This document shows positions 1-6,767 of a stretch of DNA of 10,998 nucleotides, piece after piece. Both the position numbers and the translations under genes were made by a program. The stretch is taken from positions 1 to 10,998 of the forward strand of contig JALLAP010000770.1 in NCBI GenBank assembly GCA_036939355.1, given 5' to 3'. Positions within the stretch are counted from its first letter, which is position 1; each line of letters starts with the position of its first letter. Under the pieces are notes generated by a model. The model searched no databases. It was not told where the DNA came from and saw nothing but the letters and a program-made list of their open reading frames with translations. Source of the stretch: Thalassiosira profunda. Taxonomy: Eukaryota; Bacillariophyta; Thalassiosirophyceae; Thalassiosirales; Thalassiosiraceae.

Positions 1-92
1 CGCTGACGGACGTGAAAATTGCCAAGCTTCAGAGTGTCGGTTTCGACTTCGTGTCCGAAAAGATGAAGGGGGTCAAGACGACGGCCGTCTAG
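1..92 (+). CDS. C-terminal end of an upstream gene (partial)
   Basis: The window opens inside a reading frame whose complete codons begin at base 3 and end at a TAG at 90-92. The visible tail is 29 residues, including LTDVKIAKLQSVGFDF and ending KTTAV. It has no membrane segment or recognised domain boundary. The L-x7-LxSxGFxF pattern faintly resembles the end of the short helicase-associated repeats common in diatom proteins, but that is a guess from about 16 residues. The frame is credible because it is open from the window edge and is followed by stop-rich, non-coding-looking sequence. Most of the gene lies outside the window. Confidence 0.5.
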   Translation, partial: LTDVKIAKLQSVGFDFVSEKMKGVKTTAV

Positions 93-747
93 AGAGAATG
101 GGGCCAAATGGAGAATCGGGTATCGGGTGAGGATGATCGGCGAGCTATGTAGCTAGTGGGGAGAGAGTGGCGAGCTATTAGGGAGAGAGAGGTGTGATGT
201 CGGTGTCTGTGTTACTCCAGCTTGTTGGGATGTGTCATGATCGTTTGAGCTACTATCAGAGAATATCGTGTAGGCTCTATTATCAAATCTGTCAAAGTGA
301 TTTCTTGTTGAACTCTTGGCCGCTTCCCGGCGGTACTATCCTTTTTCTTGAACTTTACCTGTGATGCTTGACCTTCAACTGCATTCATTCTTTACACAGA
401 CATTGAGTAATGAGTTAAGGTGCCCTCTCAGAGCATGCATCATCGCTCCCTCTCGCTCAGGCAAGTGTCCGATGCAACTGCAAGTCAGGGACCGCAAATA
501 AAAGGGTATCTTGTCTACGTAGGAATTTGTAGGTTTCAGTACTAGAGCTTGATTTTTGAGGCGGCGGGTCAGTGATGCCCTCCTCAGTCGCCTCGAGGTT
601 CAGCCCCCACAGCGTCAAGCGGCAAGCAGCGCCTGGTGAATGGAGCGTCGATGACAGGTGGTTGGCAACTTCAAACAGTTGCAAGCTCCGACGACCTCGG
701 CGCCATTATTCAGTTCAGTCCATTTGTCAGCGAATGTGCATGTAGCG
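93..747. other. Intergenic: 3' flank of upstream gene and 5' flank of PEX11-like gene
   Basis: No convincing gene is present. The first 100 bases are purine-rich (GGGAGAGAG-type), with a 30-bp-spaced imperfect repeat at 139-191, and probably belong to the 3' UTR of the upstream gene. A short palindromic TACGTA lies near 515-520. The frame of the following gene is open back to an ATG at 658, but the paralog alignment favours the ATG at 748, so 658-747 is more likely 5' UTR. Confidence 0.5.
139..191. repeat. Imperfect ~30-bp tandem repeat, purine-rich
   Basis: The decamer GGCGAGCTAT occurs at 139-148 and again at 169-178. Each copy is followed by a variable TAG-containing stretch and a GGGAGAGAG tract. 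The copies differ by a small indel after the shared decamer. It sits just downstream of the partial gene and looks like simple-sequence drift in a 3' UTR. Confidence 0.45.
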
Positions 748-1725
748 ATGTCAACTCTGCGACAACGCAAGCACGATGAAGACCCTCCTCCCGACCTCTC
801 GGACTCCTCGTGGGACAAGAGCGTCGACGGCGGCAGCGGTGATTCTGACGATAGCCCCGGCGAAGAATCGAAGCTGGTGCCAGCGCCGCCAGCTCCTAAC
901 AAGCTCGACAGATTCCTCGGCACCTACGGCACCTTCAGCGGCAGCACCTTCACCGCCGATCAGGGGCTGAAAATACTTCAGTGGTCGTCGTGGGCGGTCT
1001 CCTACGCGACGCAATCCCGCAGCGCCAGCCTCTCGCCGAGCCTGCGGAAGCTGTACAACGAAGTGAGCATGACCCGCTACGTGCTCCGGTTCTATGGCTT
1101 CTTGCAATCGCTCGAGGGATATCGGTCCGGAAGCTGGGCGGGCGGCACCTGGGACAATCCGCTGATAGCCAAAGTGGCAAAGTATGCGATGGCGGGGAGC
1201 ATGCTGCTGTATTATCCATTGGAGCACGTTGCGTACGCGGGGTGGCAGATGCCCAAGCTGGCGAGGGTGAACGCCAACAAGGTCAGCGCAATCAGTTGCG
1301 TCTTCTGGACAACATACATTATCGGGGATTTTTGGGTCAGCTGCTTGAAGTGGAACGAGCTGAAGGAGAAGTTGGGGGATCTACGAGAGGTGTTGGCGGG
1401 GAAGAAGAGGGATGACGAAAAGGAGGAGATGGTAAGTTTTGTGATTGGACTAGTATCGTATGCTGTCCTCCCGTCTCTCATGCAAGTGAATCAATCTCTC
1501 TCGGTGTAGAACGAATTGGCGAAGGAAGAGCAGAGCATCGTTGGAAAAATCCGCAACATCAAGCTGCAACTTTTGCGATGCCTCTTGTTCATCCTGCCTG
1601 CCGTGAATTGGTCACTGCCAAACTGGGCGACAAACCCGCTGCTCGGAGAATTGCCGCTAAATGGTTTGATGTTGGCGGAGGCGTACGCATCGGTGTATCA
1701 ATCACTGCGTTCCATGTGTGGCTGA
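748..1725 (+). CDS. PEX11-like peroxisome proliferation protein (copy A, one intron)
   Basis: Join 748-1431 with 1510-1725 gives a 299-residue protein. The product resembles the PEX11 family, peroxisomal membrane proteins that tubulate and divide peroxisomes. Its low-complexity acidic N-terminus (about residues 1-50) precedes a conserved region starting LDRFLGTYG. That region includes YEVSMTRYVLRF-like and LQSLEGYRSGSWAG blocks, two hydrophobic stretches around YAMAGSMLLYYPLEHVAYAGW and FWTTYIIGDFW, and a C-terminal block ending LLGELPLNGLMLAEAYASVYQSL. The start at 748 was chosen because MSTLRQRK aligns with the paralog's MATTMRRRK; an upstream in-frame ATG exists at 658. Splicing is required because the unspliced frame stops at 1507-1509 while homology to copy B continues without a gap from 1510. 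The family call rests on remembered PEX11 patterns; the gene structure is firm. Confidence 0.75.
1432..1509 (+). other. Intron of PEX11-like copy A (78 nt, phase 0)
   Basis: The donor is GTAAGT at 1432 and the acceptor is TAG at 1507-1509. Removing it joins KEEM to NELAKEEQ, which aligns residue for residue with copy B (KEAV-ASLLDEEQ). Its length is a multiple of three. The only in-frame stop within it is the acceptor TAG itself. Confidence 0.85.
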
Positions 1726-1765
1726 TGCAAATGAGAGCCATTGAGATAGACAGGTCATATTACTC

Positions 1766-2692
1766 TTACGAATCAAGAGATTGATACATATGTGTACAAG
1801 CCTCCGCTAGCATCATTCCATTCAGCGGCAATTCGCCAAGCAGCGGCTTTGATGGATAGTTTGGCAGCGACCAATGGACTGCAGGAAGGATCCAAAAGGC
1901 GCATCGTATCAATTCGCACTTGATGTAAGGGTACTCGCCGAGCAGTGTTTGCTCTTCATCCAGCAAACTAGCAACAGCTTCCTTGTCATCGTTTCTCTTC
2001 CTTTCATTCAACTTGACCGCCAATGCTCCAAGCTTCCTTTTCAGCTCTTTCAGCTTGAGAAGGCAAATAGCAACATCACCGATAATGTACGTCGTCCAGA
2101 ACACGCAGCTGACTACGGAGAAATGGTGTGCGTTCACAGTGACAAGCTCTGGCAGCCGCCAACCCGCGTAGGCAACGTGTTCCAATGGGTAATAGAAGAT
2201 CATGCTTCCGGCCATCGCATACTTTGCAACCTTATCAATGAGCGGATCGCTCCATCCCGTGCCAGCCCAAGACCCCGATCGGTATCCTTCCAGCGACTGG
2301 AGGAAACCGTGGAACCGAAGCACGTAGCGAGCCATGCTCACCTCGTAGTAGAGCTGATACAACCCCGGAGAGAGTGCGGAGAATCGAGATCCCCGGAGGA
2401 AGTAGGATGCCGCCCACGACGTCCATTGCAATAGCTTCATTCCGAGGTCGGCAACATACGTGCCATAGAATAACGAGGTGTATTGAGCGAGGAACTTGTC
2501 CAGCTCCTCGTCGCGCCAGCGAGGACGGGAGCGGTTCGACGCGAACGTTTCATCGTCAACGTCTGCCGCGACCGCATCATTGCTGCGCTGCGAATCGTTT
2601 TCGTCGTCATCTAATGCTAAGGAGGTCACCAGGATGAGACCGGGAGGATCTTCCACATCCACGGACTTGCGTCGCCTCATCGTCGTCGCCAT
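1766..2692 (-). CDS. PEX11-like peroxisome proliferation protein (copy B, intronless)
   Basis: This 308-residue protein is a clear paralog of the facing gene at 748-1725: conserved blocks such as LQSLEGYRSGSWAG, AKYAMAGSM, YPLEHVAYAGW, FWTTYIIGD, ILPAV-WSLPN and LLGELPLNG are shared in the same order. It is inferred to be a peroxisomal membrane protein acting in peroxisome elongation and division. The frame is open upstream to 2914, but the first residue matching copy A is the Met at 2692 (MATTMRRRKSV), within a frame segment otherwise lacking homology, so 2692 is taken as the start. The N-terminal 60 residues are acidic and variable. There is no intron at the position interrupted in copy A. 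Its stop (1766-1768) lies 40 bp from the stop of copy A, so the two 3' UTRs almost certainly overlap antisense. Confidence 0.75.
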   Translation of the reverse strand: MATTMRRRKSVDVEDPPGLILVTSLALDDDENDSQRSNDAVAADVDDETFASNRSRPRWRDEELDKFLAQYTSLFYGTYVADLGMKLLQWTSWAASYFLRGSRFSALSPGLYQLYYEVSMARYVLRFHGFLQSLEGYRSGSWAGTGWSDPLIDKVAKYAMAGSMIFYYPLEHVAYAGWRLPELVTVNAHHFSVVSCVFWTTYIIGDVAICLLKLKELKRKLGALAVKLNERKRNDDKEAVASLLDEEQTLLGEYPYIKCELIRCAFWILPAVHWSLPNYPSKPLLGELPLNGMMLAEACTHMYQSLDS

Positions 2693-2765
2693 CTCCCCTA
2701 TTGTATGCAATTGAATGTTCTTTGGGGTGGTTCGCAACTTTGGTTTTGAGGTGAAGTAAAGGCCT

Positions 2766-2780
2766 CCTCCTTGTTGGAGG
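2766..2780. repeat. Short hairpin CCTCC-TTGTT-GGAGG
   Basis: This is a perfect 5-bp stem with a TTGTT loop, upstream of PEX11-like copy B. A related hairpin lies about 100 bp away. Confidence 0.5.
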
Positions 2781-2867
2781 GTCTTGCTCTTGGCGTGCGA
2801 AGACACTGTGTTCCTCACAAAGACCCAGTCGTGGTTAAGACAGGTAGTGCTTCGCAACGCACCGAAG

Positions 2868-2888
2868 AACTCCTTTGTTGAAGGAGTT
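2868..2888. repeat. Perfect 8-bp inverted repeat, TGTTG loop
   Basis: AACTCCTT at 2868-2875 is complementary to AAGGAGTT at 2881-2888 across a 5-nt loop. Outer flanks also show weaker symmetry: GTGCTTCGC on the left and GTGAAGCAC on the right differ by one base from complementarity, though at unequal distances from the centre. It could be a degraded fold-back element or a regulatory site. Confidence 0.55.
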
Positions 2889-3126
2889 TGTGAAGCACAA
2901 TTTCTTGGCACCACATTTACAGAGCACTACTTCCGTCTTGAGAAAGACAAACGCCAACACAACACGCTGGTGCACCCGCACCCACCCCTCGACCTGCCGC
3001 ACCTGCCCTACACCGCCGGGACGCCGAACAAAACACATGCAAGTAGCCTCGGACCCCCGCCCAGGTAGCTTCGCGGGCAGCCGGCTCGCGCTGATAGTTC
3101 GCCCGCGTGCACAGACTGCACACAAG

Positions 3127-5100
3127 ATGTGCAACTCTCCGACGAGGGCGCCCCGACTCCGCCAACGGCCGGAGAGCCCGCCCACGAAGCCCCTTGTCTC
3201 GGCAGCCCCGACGAGGGACGGATCGACGACGGCCAAGGGTGGCGCTAAAGTTGTCCGCCTGACCCTCGCCTCGGCGTGCTTTCTGCTGCTGGGGCTGGCG
3301 TCCTCGGCGTACCTTGCATTTTTGGCAGGGTGCAGGTGCAGGTGCAGGTCACGCGTGGCCCTCTTGAAGCTATGGACGCCGATGGAGGAAGAATTGCAGC
3401 CCGCAGTCCCTGCCAAACCAACACAGGCGGAGGGAGACGCTCGGCTTCCGTCCGGGCAACAACTGCACTTTGACGTGCGTTTTGCAATTCACAACAACGT
3501 GCTGAGAACCGAGGAACAGTTGGTAGCTGCCATGCTCACGCTGGCGGATGAGCACGGGCTGTCGATGCTGTCGTACCACTGCCATTCGCGGTTGGACGCG
3601 GAGGGATCGATCCTAACAACATCGTGCATGGCGGCGTTGCTCGATGGGCATCTTGCGCTGCACGCGATGCCACATGCCGGGGCGATGCATTTCGATCTCT
3701 TCTCCAAAACGAAGGATCTCATGCAGGTGCTGCCGACAGTGGAGCGACTGTTTGCAAGTCCGAACAATGGTCTCAACATATCTTCCGAAGCATCAGAGCA
3801 TAGCGATAGCAGGCCAGAAGTGAGGTGGTCCCACAGCCTGCGCGGGTTTCGACAGGGCTTCGCCCACTACCAACGAGATAAGAGTCCTCACGACCAGGAG
3901 TTCGGAGAGGACGTTCTGCGAAGGAGAGACTTTGAGCACAAACGGCCGCTGGCGTCGCTGGCGACAAAATTTCAGCGCATGGACGTGGTCGAGCTGGTCC
4001 ACAAGAAGGGCACGGCATACGCCGGGTTGGGAATGCAGCCAATGCATGCGCCGGCCGAGAGCCCGGTGGGCCCGGACCGAGCGCTGTTCATTGACGGGGT
4101 ACTCCAGAGTTCGCTCTACGGGGAGGCCGCGTATCACGAGTCGCTTGTACATCCCGCGATGCTCTCGCATCCGCATCCGAGGAGGGTGTCCATCATTGGC
4201 GGAGGCGAAGGAGCGACGTTGCGCGAGGTGCTCAAGCACAGCACTGTCGAAGAGGCAGTGATGATCGAGATCGACGGAGAGCTGGCCAACGCCTCGCGAA
4301 CGTATCTACCAGAGTGGTCCGACTGTTCCGACATGCTAGGGAGCGACGCCGATTCCTGCTTCGACGATTCCAGGGCATCCGTGCGGTACGAAGACGCGTT
4401 TGGCTACTTTCTCGAACATTTCGGAGACGATGACGATGACGAGGAGCAGGACAGCGCTGACTACGAGGAGCCCTTCGACGCGATCGTGATGGACGCGCTG
4501 GACCCTGACGACTTTGGTCCCTTCGTCGACAAATTGTACAACGACACCGCTTTCGTGGAGTCGTTGTACGACGGGTTGACTGAGAAGGGCTTGCTGGTCG
4601 TCCAAGTGGGTTCGGTACCGTACCTCTCGGACCCTCCGGACGATATGAGTGCCTTCTACAACCGAGCTGCGCTGCTGCATAGATTGGAAGACGTCGGCTT
4701 TGAACGCATTCACACGTACGATGAGGGGCACTGCCACTTCTATTCGCCGTGGCAGTTCCTTGTGGCATTCAAAGATGCCGCGTCCGGTGTGGCAGGCTGC
4801 CGCAGAAATGCTGCGGAAGTGGAACTTGAACTCAAGCGGCGCCTCCTCGGGACGAGGTCCGGCGAACGGGCGCTGAAATATGTCGATGGGTCCACACTGG
4901 TGGGATACCAGACCCCGCCAAAGGTGGTCGAGACCCACTACTGCCGAAAGGAGAATGCCGAGGAATGCCAGACTCCAGAGCTTGGCAAAGATGCCCTTGG
5001 CCAATGCGAGATTATATCGCGCGTCGAAGATGTTCCAGCGTTTGACCCATTCGATGATCGACACCGGAGAATCAATCGATGCCCGGCAACTTTGTTATGA
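3127..5100 (+). CDS. Membrane-anchored AdoMetDC-like / spermidine synthase-like fusion
   Basis: The protein has 657 residues. Residues 1-44 are basic and proline-rich. Residues 45-68 form one hydrophobic segment, read as a signal anchor. It is followed by CRCRCR, encoded by three TGCAGG units. Residues 113 to about 210 resemble a bacterial class 1B AdoMet decarboxylase, but the ESHxSxHT motif reads DGHLALHA: Gly174 replaces the pyruvoyl-forming Ser and Lys194 replaces the catalytic Cys, while His179 remains. From about residue 300 an aminopropyltransferase fold follows: LFIDGVLQSSLYGEAAYHES, IGGGEGATLREVLKH (dcAdoMet site), IEID, YEDAF and FDAIVMDALDP (catalytic Asp region). It probably transfers an aminopropyl group to a polyamine; substrate unknown. 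The start at 3127 has A at -3; an in-frame ATG at 3037 is the alternative. No intron is visible. Confidence 0.82.
   Translation: MCNSPTRAPRLRQRPESPPTKPLVSAAPTRDGSTTAKGGAKVVRLTLASACFLLLGLASSAYLAFLAGCRCRCRSRVALLKLWTPMEEELQPAVPAKPTQAEGDARLPSGQQLHFDVRFAIHNNVLRTEEQLVAAMLTLADEHGLSMLSYHCHSRLDAEGSILTTSCMAALLDGHLALHAMPHAGAMHFDLFSKTKDLMQVLPTVERLFASPNNGLNISSEASEHSDSRPEVRWSHSLRGFRQGFAHYQRDKSPHDQEFGEDVLRRRDFEHKRPLASLATKFQRMDVVELVHKKGTAYAGLGMQPMHAPAESPVGPDRALFIDGVLQSSLYGEAAYHESLVHPAMLSHPHPRRVSIIGGGEGATLREVLKHSTVEEAVMIEIDGELANASRTYLPEWSDCSDMLGSDADSCFDDSRASVRYEDAFGYFLEHFGDDDDDEEQDSADYEEPFDAIVMDALDPDDFGPFVDKLYNDTAFVESLYDGLTEKGLLVVQVGSVPYLSDPPDDMSAFYNRAALLHRLEDVGFERIHTYDEGHCHFYSPWQFLVAFKDAASGVAGCRRNAAEVELELKRRLLGTRSGERALKYVDGSTLVGYQTPPKVVETHYCRKENAEECQTPELGKDALGQCEIISRVEDVPAFDPFDDRHRRINRCPATLL
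3331..3348 (+). repeat. TGCAGG x3 microsatellite coding (Cys-Arg)3
   Basis: Three exact hexamers lie inside the fusion gene, directly after the codons of the hydrophobic anchor. They produce alternating Cys-Arg at residues 69-74. Juxtamembrane cysteines of this kind could be acylated; that is inference. Confidence 0.8.
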
Positions 5101-5171
5101 AGCAAGGGTAGCCTTCCTTGATAAAGTAGATTGTAACAATAGATGCTGCATTCTGGATTCAGCAGCCCATT

Positions 5172-6465
5172 CTACCATCCATCCTCAGCGTCGACGCCCT
5201 TTAGCATCGCCAACTCCTCTTCAAGCGTGGTGCCAAGAAATCCAGGATCGTCTGTTGCAACATAAACATCCACGCCTGCTCTCAAGATTTCCTCAACGTA
5301 CTGTCTCAAAATTTCCTTGTTGCGTGCGCCACCCAAGGTGATGTTGCACGTGGGGCTCACTTCAATACCAATGCCCGACGAGGCCATTTGATGCAAGCAC
5401 TGATATGCAGCGTCTCTATTGCTCTCCAGAGTTGCCTCGGCGCTCGCGTCGGCAGATGCTTCTGCATCAGGATTGATTCCCAAAACTGCCAGCCCAAGAC
5501 ACAACCCGTGCCCCACGCGATCCACGTACGGGAGAAGGTGCATCGTATCGCGAATTCGATCCGCGAAGGGGATGTGCGGGCATACCTCCCGTGGTGATAG
5601 CAAATAAATGCTGACGGGAAAGCACCACGTAGTTTCTCCAGTAGTGGAAGTGTTTCAGCGAGAGGCAATGGCTGCCCTGCAAAGTCAAATGCCAGTTGTT
5701 CAGATGTACCCAACGTCGCAGACCCGTCAGTATTCGATTGCAGCAAATCCACAAATGATGCAAAGTACTCCCAATTCGTGTGTCGACTGTACGTCTGCCT
5801 TGGAAATGTCACAAACAGCCTCTGCTCCGGCCTCAAACACGAGCGATAATACGCCATTTCCTGCAGTGCCCGTGTCGCATAGCTCTCCGGAGGCTCCTTC
5901 GTTTCCACTGTGCTCGTTCCATTTGGACGAGGGATGCTCACTCTCACATCAGCACGAGGGTGCATGTATTCTCCTCTGGCGATTTCATATGCATGCGAGT
6001 AGAGGAGCTCTCTACGGCTGTATGCCCGATACATCGTCAGAAACGCCGGCAGGGATGCGTACGCCGGATGATTGTACGCCGAGAGAAATGCCTCGGGTCC
6101 ATTTGATTCTAGCTGGATGGCGTCGATGCCTCTGTATCTTTGGAGAGCATCGCGCACCGTGATGGTTGGGAGGAAGCCGCTATCATTTGCAGCAGAGGAG
6201 GACGCGGCCACTTGATCGGGTATCTCGTCGTCCAAACGCAATCGTCCGTCGCGGATCCAATCTGCAACGAAGCGGGGCGGGATGGCGCCCCCGAGGTGCA
6301 CGTGGTAATCTCGATCGGTGAACAGGCGCCCGCGACGTCGTCTCGGCCTCTCACTGGGGGTGTCACTGGCAGCTCGTTTGGTGATGCGTGCAGTTGGTAA
6401 CGGCTCGATGGCGTGGCAGAGCGCCGCCGAAGCGAGGCGACAATCGCCCTGCCGATTGCAGCCAT
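5172..6465 (-). CDS. Adenosine-deaminase-superfamily hydrolase, frame broken
   Basis: The product looks like a zinc-dependent purine deaminase of the ADA/AMP deaminase superfamily. Visible motifs are RDYHVHLGGAIPP (zinc HxH, near 6296-6304), FDFAGQPLP, RVGHG (catalytic His, near 5509), EVSPTCN, and VATDDPGF (metal and catalytic Asp pair, near 5250). The first part and the last 140 residues lie in different frames. The switch falls exactly where the HxGE motif should be: one extra G in the coding strand opposite CCC 5588-5590 would read YHHGEVCP and restore zinc His and catalytic Glu. This points to a sequencing error or a recent frameshift. The start is uncertain. ATG 6465 opens MAAIGRAIVASLRRR, which resembles a mitochondrial presequence but is one frame off the HxH domain; the domain's own frame has no ATG back to about 6650. 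Whether the substrate is adenosine, AMP or N6-methyl-AMP cannot be told. Confidence 0.7.
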
Positions 6466-6767
6466 CACTGCCGAGTTCAGGCGCGGGCGAAGGTGCACCT
6501 CGCTCCTCTTGACTTTTGCTCGACGCTCGTTCTTTGACGCACCTGTCCTTTTCTCGACTTTTTTCACAAGTTGAGCGCGAGGCGCGAGTGTACAATACAT
6601 GCACCAACCTCACCCCCACGTCGCATTCAGCCGACACGAAGCAGCACTACATCGTCGTTGCAATCCATTCATAAACGGCTACAACAAAAGGTAGAGAGGA
6701 GGCCTCGCACCGCCGGACCAAACAGCTCGATACTGGTGCCTGAAACAAATCAACTCAAACGCAAATA
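6466..6767. promoter_or_regulatory. Divergent intergenic region between the deaminase and the membrane-protein gene
   Basis: About 300 bp separate the outward-facing candidate starts, so both promoters should lie here. The deaminase frame is open through most of it without an ATG, leaving room for an unrecognised 5' exon. I see no clear TATA box or strong repeat. Confidence 0.4.

Larger units (their letters stand above)
2693..3126. promoter_or_regulatory. Divergent intergenic region between PEX11-like copy B and the polyamine-synthase fusion
   Basis: This region of 434 bp lies between two outward-facing starts and must hold both promoters and both 5' UTRs. It contains two short hairpins (2766-2780 and 2868-2888) with similar loops and a repeated TTCGCAAC octamer near 2734 and 2850. 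No TATA-like box is convincing. The fusion gene's frame is open across 2875-3126, with an in-frame ATG at 3037, so part of it could be translated. Confidence 0.5.

Noticed and set aside
1874..2434. 186-codon frame antisense to PEX11-like copy B
   Set aside because: It has no domain, and copy B is supported by its paralog over this whole interval.
2693..2914. Extending PEX11-like copy B to an upstream Met at 2914
   Set aside because: Homology to copy A begins at the Met at 2692, and the upstream stretch covers the hairpin-rich intergenic DNA.
2875..3126. Extending the fusion protein 84 residues upstream to 2875
   Set aside because: The codon at 2875 is TTG, the ATG at 3037 has a poor context, and the extra residues look like Thr/Pro/Arg-rich non-coding translation.
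5587..5598. An intron explaining the deaminase frame switch
   Set aside because: The homology on both sides meets within a few bases, leaving no room for a GT..AG intron; a one-base indel fits exactly.
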